In this document: piece by piece, positions 17,372 through 28,464 of the stretch | Layout: the number at the start of each line of letters is the position of its first letter | How positions within the stretch are numbered: position 1 is the stretch's first letter | Assembly: GCF_014283215.1 (NCBI RefSeq) | Contig: NZ_JACOMF010000006.1 | Location: 143,505-207,504, forward strand | Source: Siccirubricoccus deserti | GTDB lineage: Bacteria > Pseudomonadota > Alphaproteobacteria > Acetobacterales > Acetobacteraceae | Direction: 5' to 3' | Length of the DNA: 64,000 nt | The notes under the pieces: model-generated | The model's database searches: none | What the model saw: only the letters and a program-made list of their open reading frames with translations | Told to the model about the DNA's origin: nothing | Translations under genes and position numbers: made by a program

Positions 17372-18115
17372 CTACAGCATCTGCCCGCCATCGACGATGA
17401 TGGTCTGCCCGGTGACCCAGCGCGCCGCCGGGCTCGCCAGGAACAGCACCACCTCCGCCACCTCCTCCGGCGTGCCGAGCCGGCCGAAGGGGATGCTGCC
17501 GAGGATGGCGTTGTAGAGCTTCGGGTCGCTGGTCTTCCGCGCCTCCCACGACCCGCCGGGGAATTCGATGCTGCCCGGCGCCACCGCATTGGCGCGGATG
17601 CCCTTCGGCGCATACATCGCCGCCTGCGACTGGGTGTAGTTGATCAGCAGCGCCTTCACCGCGGCATAGGCCGGGGTGCGGATGCTCGGCCGGTAGCCGG
17701 AGATGGAGGAGACGTTGACGATGCTGCCGTTCGACGCCTCGAGGAAGGGCAGCGCCGCATGGGTGGCGCGGACCGTCGCCATTACATCCACCGAAAGCCC
17801 CTGCGCCCAATGCTCCTCGGTGTCCTGGGAGCCGAAGCCGGAGGCGTTGTTCACCAGTACGTCAATGCCGCCGAGCGCCTGGCCCGCCGCCGCCACATAG
17901 GCGGTGACCGCGGCGCGGTCGCCGAGGTCGCATTGCGCGGCATGCGCCGTCACGCCATGCCCGGCGATCTCGGCCTTGGTCGCGTCCAACGGCCCGGCGC
18001 TGCGGGCGCAGACCGAAACCGCTGCCCCGGCCGCGGCGAAGCCCAGCGCCACCGACCTTCCGATGCCGCGGCTGCCGCCGCAGACCACCACACGCTTGCC
18101 CTTGAAATCCTGCAT
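17372..18115 (-). CDS. SDR family oxidoreductase
   Basis: A 247-residue short-chain dehydrogenase. The glycine motif is CGGSRGIG (12-19), with Cys where Thr is usual; the NNAS block is at about 89-92, catalytic Ser near 137-139, and Y150/K154 form the YxxxK pair. The C-terminus has RLGTPEEVAEVVLFLASPAA and TGQTIIVDGG. An ATG with AGGGA upstream at 18115 is used; longer frames give no extra conserved sequence. It is convergent with the monooxygenase and divergent from the S49 peptidase. It may supply or remove the carbonyl group handled by the monooxygenase, which is inference. Confidence 0.9.
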   Translation of the reverse strand: MQDFKGKRVVVCGGSRGIGRSVALGFAAAGAAVSVCARSAGPLDATKAEIAGHGVTAHAAQCDLGDRAAVTAYVAAAGQALGGIDVLVNNASGFGSQDTEEHWAQGLSVDVMATVRATHAALPFLEASNGSIVNVSSISGYRPSIRTPAYAAVKALLINYTQSQAAMYAPKGIRANAVAPGSIEFPGGSWEARKTSDPKLYNAILGSIPFGRLGTPEEVAEVVLFLASPAARWVTGQTIIVDGGQML

Positions 18116-18241
18116 GTCCGTTTCCCTGGTTGGTGATCGCCGGCGCAGGCTGGCGAAGCCGAGGCGGAAGGGCAAGCCGTGGCGCCGAAACTCGCGGTTG
18201 CAGGCTTGATGCCGGCGCCGGCGCGGGCATCTGTTGCAGCC

Positions 18242-19048
18242 ATGAACCTTCCCTTCCTCGATCGCCGCCCGCGCGTCGCGCTGGTGCGGCTGCAAGGCAC
18301 CATCACCCCCCGGCCAGGCATCGGCGGCGGGCTCAACCTGGCCAGCGTGGCGCCCCAACTGGACCGCGCCTTCGGGCTGAAGCGGGCGGTGGCAGTGTTC
18401 CTGGTCATCAACTCACCGGGCGGATCGCCGGTGCAGTCCAGCCTGATCGCCGGCCACATCCGTCGCTTGGCCACCGAGAAGAAGCTGCCGGTCATCGCCT
18501 GCGTCGAGGATGCGGCGGCCTCCGGCGGCTATTGGATCGCCTGCGCGGCGGATGAAATCGTGACCGACCCGGCTTCCATCCTCGGCTCCATCGGGGTGAT
18601 CGCGGCCGGCTTCGGCTTCCAGGGCGCGCTGGAGAAGCTCGGCGTCGAGCGCCGCCTGCGCACTGCGGGGACGGAGAAGAGCTTCTGGGACCCCTTCCGC
18701 CCGGAACGGCCCGAGGATGCGGCGCGGCTGGAGGGGCTGCTGGAGGAGCTGCACGCCGAATTCCGCAACTGGGTCACGGAGCGCCGCGGGCCGAAGCTGA
18801 AGCTCCCGCCAGGAGAGGCCTTCACCGGGCGCTTCTGGCCCGGGCGGCGGGCGGTGGAGCTGGGCCTCGCCGACCGGCTGGGCGATGCGGCGGGGGAGGC
18901 CAGGCGGCGCTTCGGGGAGAAGGTGCGGCTCGTTCCGATCGGCGGCCCGCGCCCGCCGCTGCTGCGCCGCCTGCTGCCGGGGTTCTCCGCCGAGGCCGTG
19001 CTGGCGGTGGCGGAGGAGCGGGCGGCCTGGGCGCGACTGGGGTTGTAG
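18242..19048 (+). CDS. S49 family serine peptidase (SppA/SohB-like)
   Basis: A 268-residue Ser/Lys peptidase of the signal peptide peptidase A / SohB family. The NSPGG oxyanion strand is at 57-61, nucleophile S94 sits in AAASGGYWIA, and K146 in AGTEKSFWDPF matches the general base of the short bacterial form. There is no clear N-terminal membrane helix, so it may be cytoplasmic or peripheral. Later sequence FWPGRRAVELGLADRLG is typical of the family. ATG 18242 is chosen because the conserved sequence starts shortly after; an upstream in-frame start at 18179 adds only low-complexity residues. Confidence 0.9.
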   Translation: MNLPFLDRRPRVALVRLQGTITPRPGIGGGLNLASVAPQLDRAFGLKRAVAVFLVINSPGGSPVQSSLIAGHIRRLATEKKLPVIACVEDAAASGGYWIACAADEIVTDPASILGSIGVIAAGFGFQGALEKLGVERRLRTAGTEKSFWDPFRPERPEDAARLEGLLEELHAEFRNWVTERRGPKLKLPPGEAFTGRFWPGRRAVELGLADRLGDAAGEARRRFGEKVRLVPIGGPRPPLLRRLLPGFSAEAVLAVAEERAAWARLGL

Positions 19049-19143
19049 CTGGCGCCGGTAGAGCCGAGAGGGCGCGTTGCCCTATGGCCTTTCCCGCCAA
19101 AGGCCAAGGACTTTTGGAAATCACGGGTCTCAACTCAAGGGAT

Positions 19144-19199
19144 CCAAGGGCCCTTCGGCCCTTGGTGGGGGAGTATGAGGGGGCAAAGCCCCCTCATAC
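19144..19199. repeat. Twin-hairpin intergenic element
   Basis: Two perfect inverted repeats lie 7 bp apart. The first (19144-19165) has 9-bp arms CCAAGGGCC around CTTC. The second (19173-19199) has 12-bp arms GTATGAGGGGGC around AAA. Strong tandem hairpins of this type between convergent genes suggest either a bidirectional terminator or a copy of a REP-like repeat family. The rest of the 293-bp gap is AT-richer than its surroundings and shows no gene. Confidence 0.7.
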
Positions 19200-19341
19200 C
19201 GGCTTTTCGGCGAACTCCGTCCACCAGGATCTAGGCAATCGTCCAGCCTCCTGTTCAAGGAGTTGTCGTCTGACCCTGCGGCGCGAAGCGCTCTATTGCT
19301 TTGATTGTGGGGTAGATTCGGGCTGTCGGCGCGGCCTGCAG

Positions 19342-19746
19342 CTATCCTCCCACCTGTCGTAGCCAGTCCTGCAGATTGTAATAGGTTGTCACCCGGGTGA
19401 TCCTTCCGCCGGCGATGGTGAAGAAGGCGCCCGCCGGCAGCCGGTAGCGCTGGCCGCGCGCCTCCGGCAGGCCGGCATCGGTCGCCAGGTATTCCCCCTC
19501 CACCACGAATTCCGCCGCGGCCCTCGTGCCGGTGGCATCCACCATTACCGCCAGTTCATGGATGCTCTCGCGGTAGCAGCGGTCCATATGGTCCAGGAAT
19601 TCGGCGAAGGCCGGCTTGCCGATCGCGCGGCTGCCCTGGTTCACGTCATGCGCCACATCCTCGGCCAGCAGGGCGAGCATTGCCGCCCGGTCGCCGCGGC
19701 CGAAGGCGTCGTAATAGGCGTGGATCAGCGGGGTGGTTTCGGTCAT
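19342..19746 (-). CDS. NTF2-like / SnoaL-type protein (isopropylmalate/isohomocitrate dehydrogenase-like small fold)
   Basis: A 134-residue protein of the SnoaL-like NTF2 fold, a small cone-shaped barrel used by ketosteroid isomerases, polyketide cyclases and many uncharacterised enzymes. The pattern [25 protein letters not shown], then EGEYLATD and [17 protein letters not shown], is characteristic. ATG 19746 has GGAG 6 nt upstream; an in-frame ATG at 19758 is possible. It is divergent from glyQ with about 60 bp between starts. No catalytic function can be given; the fold assignment is firm, and the parenthetical family comparison implies no enzyme activity. Confidence 0.8.
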   Translation of the reverse strand: MTETTPLIHAYYDAFGRGDRAAMLALLAEDVAHDVNQGSRAIGKPAFAEFLDHMDRCYRESIHELAVMVDATGTRAAAEFVVEGEYLATDAGLPEARGQRYRLPAGAFFTIAGGRITRVTTYYNLQDWLRQVGG

Positions 19747-19809
19747 CGGCGACTCCATCAAAATGGCCGCCACTATGTTCCGCGGCGCCGCCATGGCAAA
19801 AGGCGCCGC

Positions 19810-20694
19810 ATGTCGACCAGCGCCACCACCCTGCCCTTGGCCAAGCCCCCCAGCTTCCAGGAACTGATCCTGCGGCTGCACGCCTACTGGGCCAGCCAGG
19901 GCTGCCTGATCCTGCAGCCCTATGACATGGAGGTGGGCGCCGGCACCTTCCATCCGGCGACGACCCTGCGCGCGCTGGGGGCGAAGCCCTGGAAGGCGGC
20001 CTATGTCCAGCCCTCCCGCCGCCCGGCCGATGGCCGGTATGGCGAGAATCCGAACCGGCTGCAGCACTACTACCAGTACCAGGTCATCATGAAGCCCTCG
20101 CCGGCCGACCCGCAATCGGCGCTGATCGGCAGCTACCGGGCGATCGGCCTGGACCCGCTGGTGCATGACGTGCGCTTCGTCGAGGACGATTGGGAAAGCC
20201 CGACCCTCGGCGCCTGGGGCCTGGGTTGGGAGGTCTGGTGCGACGGCATGGAGGTGACGCAGTTCACCTATTTCCAGCAGGTCGGCGGCATCCCCTGCGA
20301 AGTGCCCTCCTGCGAGCTGACCTACGGGCTGGAGCGCCTGGCCATGTATATCCAGGGGGTCGACAATGTATACGATCTCGATTTCAACGGCCAGGGCGTG
20401 AGCTATGGTGAGGTATTCCATCGCGCCGAGCGGGAATACAGCGCTCACAATTTCGAATATGCCGACACCGAGAAGCTGTTCCGCCACTTCCGCGACGCCG
20501 AGGAGGAGTGCGAGGCGCTGCTGAAGCATGGCCTCGCCCTGCCGGCCTACGACCAGTGCATCAAGGCCAGCCACCGCTTCAACCTGCTGGACGCCCGCGG
20601 CGCCATCAGCGTGACCGAGCGCGCCGCCTATATCGGGCGGGTGCGGGCCCTGGCGAAGGGATGCTGCGAGGCTTGGATCGCCGGGGGCGGCTAG
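19810..20694 (+). CDS. glyQ: Glycyl-tRNA synthetase alpha subunit
   Basis: The 294-residue alpha subunit of the bacterial alpha2-beta2 glycyl-tRNA synthetase, which carries the class II catalytic core for glycyl-adenylate formation. The start [18 protein letters not shown], then [23 protein letters not shown] (positions 71-93 approx.) and the [20 protein letters not shown] block are diagnostic. Length matches the family (about 280-305). The beta subunit normally follows directly, but here a VapBC pair separates it from glyS by about 700 bp. The message probably still runs through, as all four genes lie close on one strand. Confidence 0.97.
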   Translation: MSTSATTLPLAKPPSFQELILRLHAYWASQGCLILQPYDMEVGAGTFHPATTLRALGAKPWKAAYVQPSRRPADGRYGENPNRLQHYYQYQVIMKPSPADPQSALIGSYRAIGLDPLVHDVRFVEDDWESPTLGAWGLGWEVWCDGMEVTQFTYFQQVGGIPCEVPSCELTYGLERLAMYIQGVDNVYDLDFNGQGVSYGEVFHRAEREYSAHNFEYADTEKLFRHFRDAEEECEALLKHGLALPAYDQCIKASHRFNLLDARGAISVTERAAYIGRVRALAKGCCEAWIAGGG

Positions 20695-20732
20695 GGTGGA
20701 ATGACCATGCGATATTCTACCATGAGGGCGGC

Positions 20733-21002
20733 ATGGGTCCGTTGAACCTGAAGGACGAGGCGCTGATCGCCGACGCCCGCACGCTGGCGGGGCTTCTGGG
20801 CGCCTCCACCACCGATGCCGTCCGGCGCGCGGTGCAGGAGAAGCTGGCGCGAGAGCGGGGCGGCCGCGACGCGGAGAAGCGCCGGAAATCCGCGGCGGTC
20901 CTCGCTGCCGCCGCGGATTTCCGGGGCGTTGGCGGCGAGGTCTTGGCCAACGCTGAACTCGGCGGCATGCCCTATGACCCCGAGACGGGGCTGCCGCGGT
21001 GA
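20733..21002 (+). CDS. vapB: VapB-type antitoxin (Rv0623-like transcription factor family)
   Basis: An 89-residue antitoxin. PLNLKDEALIADARTLAGLLG followed by TTDAVRRAVQEKLARER is the N-terminal DNA-binding module of the Rv0623/PSK-type VapB proteins, and the C-terminal tail (GMPYDPETGLP) would wrap the toxin. ATG 20733 is preceded by GAGGG. The stop overlaps the GTG of vapC by 4 nt, the usual antitoxin-toxin arrangement, which sets the product ratio. It would neutralise VapC and repress the pair. It sits 38 bp after glyQ, so it may be read from the glyQ promoter as well. Confidence 0.9.
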   Translation: MGPLNLKDEALIADARTLAGLLGASTTDAVRRAVQEKLARERGGRDAEKRRKSAAVLAAAADFRGVGGEVLANAELGGMPYDPETGLPR

Positions 21003-21400
21003 TCGTCGATACCTCCGGCTTCAATGCCATCCTGCGCGCGGAACCCGATGCACGGCATTTCGCCGAGGCACTGGCCGAGGCGCCCGTGGCTTGCATCACG
21101 GCCGCGACCTTCCTGGAGACGGCCATCGTCGCCGAGGGGGGCGAAGGCTCTGCCGGCGCCCGGAAGCTCGACCGGGCTCCGGAACAGGCCGCCATCGCAC
21201 TGGTGTCGGTGACGCCGGATCTCGCGCGGCGCGCCCGCATCGCCTGGCGCCGCTTCGGCAAGGGGTGCCACCCCGCCGGGCTGAATTTCGGCGACTGCTT
21301 CGCCCATGCTCTCGCCGAGGAGCGCGGCGAGCCCCTGCTGTTCAAGGGCGATGAGTTCGCCCAGACCGATGTAAAGGCGGCGCTGCCACCCCATGCCTGA
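20999..21400 (+). CDS. vapC: VapC-type PIN-domain ribonuclease toxin
   Basis: A 133-residue PIN-domain endoribonuclease. The acidic active-site residues are in place: D4 in MIVDTSG, the Glu in FLETAI (about 40) and the Asp in NFGDCFAHALA (about 99), with LLFKGDEFAQTDV at the end. VapC toxins cleave tRNA or rRNA and stop growth when the antitoxin is lost. It starts with GTG inside the vapB stop, and its 3' end overlaps the glyS start by 8 nt. The toxin gene is therefore embedded in, and translationally linked to, an essential synthetase operon. Confidence 0.92.
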   Translation: MIVDTSGFNAILRAEPDARHFAEALAEAPVACITAATFLETAIVAEGGEGSAGARKLDRAPEQAAIALVSVTPDLARRARIAWRRFGKGCHPAGLNFGDCFAHALAEERGEPLLFKGDEFAQTDVKAALPPHA

Positions 21401-23468
21401 ACTCCTGATCGAGCTGTTCTCCGAGGAAATCCCGGCGCGCATGCAGGCCCGTGCCGCCGAGGATTTCTGCGGCCTGCTGCACAAGGCGCTGGTGCCACTG
21501 ATGGCTGCCGCGCCGCGGCCGCTGTACGGCCCCCGCCGCATCGCCGCGGTGGGCGAGATGGCGGCGCGGGCCGAGACGCCGGGCAAGGAGGAGCGCGGGC
21601 CGCGCATCGGCGCGCCGGATGCGGCGCTGGAGGGTTTCCTCCGCAAGCATGGCGCGACCCGCGACGCGCTGACCCAGGAAGGCCAATTCTGGGTGCTGTC
21701 GAAGCCCGGCGCGGTGATCGAGGCGCCGGCGCTGCTGGCCCGCGTGCTGCCCGGCCTGCTGCGCAGCTTCCCCTGGCCGAAATCCATGCGCTGGGGCACC
21801 AGCGGCTTCGCCTGGGTGCGGCCGTTGCAGCGCATCCTCTGCCTGTTCGACGGCGTGCCGGTGCCCTTCGCCCTGGCGGAGGGCGAGGATGCGGTGCATG
21901 GCCTGGCCGCTGCGGACCTCACCGAAGGCCACCGCATCCTGGCCGGTACCGAGCCCTTCGCGGTGCGCAGCCTCGCCGGTTACGAAGCCGGGCTGCGGGA
22001 GCGCTTCGTCATCGCCGATGCCGCGGAGCGCGAGCGGGTCATCGAGGCGGGCATCGCCGCCCTGGCCGCGGCCGAAGGGCTGGAGGTGGTGCCGGACCGC
22101 GGGCTGCTGGCCGAAGTGGCGGGGCTGGTGGAATGGCCGGTGCCGCTGCTCGGCTCCATCGACGCGGGCTTCATGGACCTGCCGCCCGAGGTGATGCGCA
22201 CCACCATGCGGGTGAACCAGCGCTATTTCGCACTACGCCGGCCGGATGGCAGCGCGGCGCCGCGCTTCGCCCTGGTGTCCAACATCGTACCGCAGGATGG
22301 CGGCGCGGCGATCGTCGCCGGCAACGAGAAGGTGCTGCGGGCGCGGCTTTCGGATGCGCGGTTCTTCTGGGACCAGGACCGGAAGCAGCGGTTGGAGGAT
22401 TTCCTGCCGAAGCTCGATGGCGTGGTGTTCTTCGAATCGCTCGGCACCCAGCGCCAGCGAACGGAGCGTCTGGAATCCCTGGCGGTGCGGATCGCGCCGC
22501 TGGTCGGTGCCAATCTGGCGCTTGCCGCCCGCGCCGGCCGGCTGGCCAAGGCCGATCTGGCCAGTGGGATGGTCGGCGAGTTCCCTGAATTGCAGGGGGT
22601 GATGGGGCGCTACTACGCGCGGCAGGATGGCGAGGATGCGCGCATCGCCGAAGCGATAGGCGCGCATTACCGCCCGCTCGGCCCGGGCGATGCGGTGCCG
22701 GACGAGCCGGTTGCCATGGCGGTGGCGCTGGCCGACAAGCTGGACCAGCTTGCCGGCTTCTTCGCCGCGGGCCAGAAGCCGACCGGCTCGGGCGATCCCT
22801 TCGCCCTGCGGCGGGCGGCGCTCGGCGTCATTCGCATCATCCGCGAGAATGGCCTGCGCGTACCGCTGCGCGAGGTGCTGCTGGCCACCCAGCCGCTGCT
22901 GCGGCCGCTGGTGCAACAGGGCCTGCTGCCCGCGCTGCCCGACGTGAACGACATCATGGAGTTCCTCGCCGAACGCCTCCGCGTCCAGCTCCGCGCCGAG
23001 GGCGCCCGCCACGACCTCGTCGCCGCGGTCTTCGGCGCGACGCCGGACGATGATCTCGTCCGCCTGCTCGCCCGCGCCGCGGCGCTGGAATCGCTGCTCG
23101 CCACGCCGGATGGCGCCAACCTGCTCACCGCTTACAAGCGCGCCGCCAACATCCTCCGCATCGAGAACCGCAAGGACGGCCCGCATGATGGGCCGGTCGA
23201 CCGCGATCTGCTGGAAGCCGATGCGGAACGCGCGCTCGCCGGCGCCGTGGAGTCCGCCACCACGGCCGTCGCCGCGGCGCTTGCCGCCGAGGATTTCGCT
23301 GGCGCGATGCGCCATCTCGCCGCGCTGCGCCTCCCGGTCGATGCCTTCTTCGACACCGTCACGGTGAATGATCCGAAGGCGGAACTCCGCGCCAACCGGC
23401 TGCGTTTGCTCGGGCGGCTCTGCGCCGCCATGGATACGGTCGCGGATTTCTCGAAAATCGAAGGTTGA
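21393..23468 (+). CDS. glyS: Glycyl-tRNA synthetase beta subunit
   Basis: The 691-residue beta subunit of the tetrameric glycyl-tRNA synthetase, which binds and positions the tRNA. The start MPELLIELFSEEIPARMQ is diagnostic, as are FPWPKSMRWG, the VPLLGSIDAGFMDLPPEV stretch, FFWDQDRKQ and the C-terminal anticodon-binding-like VNDPKAELRANRLRLL. The length equals the family's usual value of about 690. It begins 8 nt inside vapC rather than after glyQ, so its translation depends on ribosomes finishing the toxin gene or on its own start region. Confidence 0.97.
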   Translation: MPELLIELFSEEIPARMQARAAEDFCGLLHKALVPLMAAAPRPLYGPRRIAAVGEMAARAETPGKEERGPRIGAPDAALEGFLRKHGATRDALTQEGQFWVLSKPGAVIEAPALLARVLPGLLRSFPWPKSMRWGTSGFAWVRPLQRILCLFDGVPVPFALAEGEDAVHGLAAADLTEGHRILAGTEPFAVRSLAGYEAGLRERFVIADAAERERVIEAGIAALAAAEGLEVVPDRGLLAEVAGLVEWPVPLLGSIDAGFMDLPPEVMRTTMRVNQRYFALRRPDGSAAPRFALVSNIVPQDGGAAIVAGNEKVLRARLSDARFFWDQDRKQRLEDFLPKLDGVVFFESLGTQRQRTERLESLAVRIAPLVGANLALAARAGRLAKADLASGMVGEFPELQGVMGRYYARQDGEDARIAEAIGAHYRPLGPGDAVPDEPVAMAVALADKLDQLAGFFAAGQKPTGSGDPFALRRAALGVIRIIRENGLRVPLREVLLATQPLLRPLVQQGLLPALPDVNDIMEFLAERLRVQLRAEGARHDLVAAVFGATPDDDLVRLLARAAALESLLATPDGANLLTAYKRAANILRIENRKDGPHDGPVDRDLLEADAERALAGAVESATTAVAAALAAEDFAGAMRHLAALRLPVDAFFDTVTVNDPKAELRANRLRLLGRLCAAMDTVADFSKIEG

Positions 23469-23548
23469 ATGACGCACGGCATGGCACAATCGGGCCGGCT
23501 CCGCCCCGACCGATGCCCGCCATGCCCAAAGCAAGAGGAACACCGCCT

Positions 23549-26221
<2,673 letters not shown>

Positions 26222-26269
26222 GGCTCATGCCGCTGGCGTGTCGCGCGGTGCGGCTCGCCGGCGGCTGGC

Positions 26270-27448
26270 CTACCCTGGCGCGTCGAAATGCACGTCATGG
26301 CTGACCAGCGCGGTGCGCTCATCCGGTGGCTCCAGCCAGTCCAGGTGCCGCAGCGTCCGCACCAGGTCGTTCCGCCCGGCCTGCCAATGGTCGAGCATGG
26401 TGTTGCGGGAGAATTCGTAATCCTTGTAGTCGCGGTCGTACTCCGACTGCCGGTACACCAGCTGTAGCAGGTTCAGCCGCGAGGGCGGGATCTGGGCGGC
26501 GATGCGCTGCACCTCCGGATCGGCCTGCATCGCCTCGGGCAGCTTCGCCAGCAGCGTCTCGATGGCGCAGCGCATGTCGTGCATGCGGCGGTAGACATCG
26601 GTCACCAGCCGGGTGCGGCTGGAGAAGCGGATGTCCTTTGCCCGCTCATCGGCCTCCGGCAGGGTGCGTGGTGCCTTGCCACGGCTGCTGAACAGATCCA
26701 CCTGGAATACCAGGCTGGTCGGCGCCGGACCGGCGTCCAGCACGTATTGCAGCGGCGTGTTGGAGACCAGGCTGCCATCCCAGTAGTATTCGCCGTCGAT
26801 TTCCACTGGCGGGAAGCCCGGGGGCAGGGCGCCGCTGGCCATGATGTGCTCGGGGCCGAGCCGCCGCTCGCGCGTGTCGAAATACACTGTATTGCCGGTG
26901 GCGACGTTGACCGCGCCCACCGAAAGCCGTGTCGGCCCGTCGTTCAGCAGGTCGAAATCGACCAGCTCCAGCAGGGTCCGGTGCAGCGGTTCGGTGTCGT
27001 ACCAGCTCACCGCGCAGGCATGGCCGGCCGGCTGGAAATACGGCACGACGCCGCGTGGCCGGAAGAAGCCAGGCTGGCCGGTGAGCAGCGCCGACCAGGC
27101 GGCGAATAGGTTGGCGGCGCTGCGCAGCGCGTCGCCATCCGGCAGCCAGGACCAATGCACCGAATTGGTGACCCGGCGCCAGAATTCGCGCAGCCGTTCC
27201 ACCCGCCGCTCCGGCGGATTGCCGGCAATCAGCGCGGCATTGACCGCGCCGATCGAGATGCCGGCGACCCAATCGGGCAGGAAGGGCGTCTCCGCCAGCA
27301 CCTCGTAGACGCCACCCTGGTAGGAGCCGAGCGCACCGCCACCCTGCAGCAGCAGCACCACGCCATCGTATTGCGTGCGCATGTGCTGCCATGCGGCGCG
27401 GCGCGCCGCCTCCGGCCCACGCCGTGGCGTTCCTGTCTGGTCAAGCAT
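26270..27448 (-). CDS. Patatin-like phospholipase (RssA-type, DUF3734 tail)
   Basis: A 392-residue patatin-fold acyl hydrolase. The oxyanion loop QGGGALGSYQGG is at 35-46, the nucleophile S65 lies in GISIG (63-67), and D224 in YWDGS completes the Ser-Asp dyad. The C-terminal third (DRDYKDYEFSRNTM, then LDHWQAGRNDL) is the DUF3734 region common in proteobacterial members. It would hydrolyse phospholipids or other acyl esters, probably inside the cell, since no signal peptide is seen. The N-terminal 20 residues are not conserved and the start could be the ATG at residue 23. Confidence 0.92.
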   Translation of the reverse strand: MLDQTGTPRRGPEAARRAAWQHMRTQYDGVVLLLQGGGALGSYQGGVYEVLAETPFLPDWVAGISIGAVNAALIAGNPPERRVERLREFWRRVTNSVHWSWLPDGDALRSAANLFAAWSALLTGQPGFFRPRGVVPYFQPAGHACAVSWYDTEPLHRTLLELVDFDLLNDGPTRLSVGAVNVATGNTVYFDTRERRLGPEHIMASGALPPGFPPVEIDGEYYWDGSLVSNTPLQYVLDAGPAPTSLVFQVDLFSSRGKAPRTLPEADERAKDIRFSSRTRLVTDVYRRMHDMRCAIETLLAKLPEAMQADPEVQRIAAQIPPSRLNLLQLVYRQSEYDRDYKDYEFSRNTMLDHWQAGRNDLVRTLRHLDWLEPPDERTALVSHDVHFDAPG

Positions 27449-27573
27449 GGTCCTGTCGCTCCGGTCGCGCCCATCCTGCACGCCCGGACACGGTGTGTTC
27501 TGCACGGCCGCGTGACCGGGCTGAAACCTTCGCCGCCCGCTCCCCGTTGCCGCGGAACCGAGGGAGCCAAGCC

Positions 27574-28446
27574 ATGCCGGACGAAAAGCCCACCCCCCAG
27601 CCGAAGCAGCATCAGGACCGCCATCCCGGGCTTGAGACCGAGATGACCCCGCAGCCGCGGGACCGCATGGAGAATTGGCGTGCCAGCGGCAAGCTCGACG
27701 GCAAGACCGCCATCATCACCGGCGGCGACAGCGGCATCGGCCGCGCCGTCGCCATCGGCTTCGCCAAGGAAGGTGCCGATGTGGTGGTGCTCTACAAGGA
27801 CGAAACCGAGGATGCCGAGGAAACCCGCCGGCTGGTGGAAGCCACCGGCCGTCGCTGCCGGCTGATCCCCGGCGATATCGGCGATGTCGATTTCTGCCGC
27901 CAGGCGGTGGAGGAGGCGGCGCGCTTCCTCGGCGGCCGCATCGACCTGCTGGTCAACAATGCCGCCGAGCAGCACGTCTGCGAGGATTTCGCCGAGATCC
28001 CGGAGGCCCAGGTGGAGCGCACCTTCCGCACCAACATCCTCGGCATGTTCTGGATCACCAGGGCGGCGCTGCAGCACATGCCGGAGGGTGGGGCGATCAT
28101 CAACACCACCTCGATCACCGCCTACAAGGGCAGCCCGGGGCTGATCGACTACGCCAGCACCAAGGGTGCCATCCTCGCCTTCACCCGCAGCCTGTCGCAG
28201 GCGCTGTACGAGCAGCGGAAGATCCGGGTGAATGCGGTGGCGCCGGGGCCGATCTGGACCCCGCTGATTCCGGCGAGCTTCGACGCGGAACGCACCGCGA
28301 AGCACGGGCAATCCTCGGAGATGGGACGTGTCGGCCAGCCGGATGAATGCGCGCCGAGCTACATCTTCCTCGCGGCCGAGAGCGATAGCAGCTACATCAA
28401 CGGCCAGGTGCTGCACCCGAATGGCGGGACGGTGGTGAACGGATAG
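27574..28446 (+). CDS. SDR family oxidoreductase (general stress/glucose dehydrogenase-like)
   Basis: A 290-residue SDR with a 40-residue basic/proline-rich N-terminal extension typical of the YghA/GSP39 group. The cofactor motif TGGDSGIG is at 49-56, the NNAAEQH block at about 128-134, catalytic S180, and Y193/K197 form the YxxxK pair. The C-terminus has SYINGQVLHPNGG. AGGGAG lies before the ATG. Such proteins are linked with stress responses and use sugars or small aldehydes; the substrate here is unknown. It is divergent from the patatin gene and convergent with ygfZ. Confidence 0.92.
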   Translation: MPDEKPTPQPKQHQDRHPGLETEMTPQPRDRMENWRASGKLDGKTAIITGGDSGIGRAVAIGFAKEGADVVVLYKDETEDAEETRRLVEATGRRCRLIPGDIGDVDFCRQAVEEAARFLGGRIDLLVNNAAEQHVCEDFAEIPEAQVERTFRTNILGMFWITRAALQHMPEGGAIINTTSITAYKGSPGLIDYASTKGAILAFTRSLSQALYEQRKIRVNAVAPGPIWTPLIPASFDAERTAKHGQSSEMGRVGQPDECAPSYIFLAAESDSSYINGQVLHPNGGTVVNG

Positions 28447-28464
28447 GGGCGGCGGACCGTCCGG

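Noticed and set aside
19747..21498. Long minus-strand frame over glyQ and vapBC
   Set aside because: Only its first part (the NTF2-like protein to 19746) is real; the rest is antisense to glyQ and vapBC.
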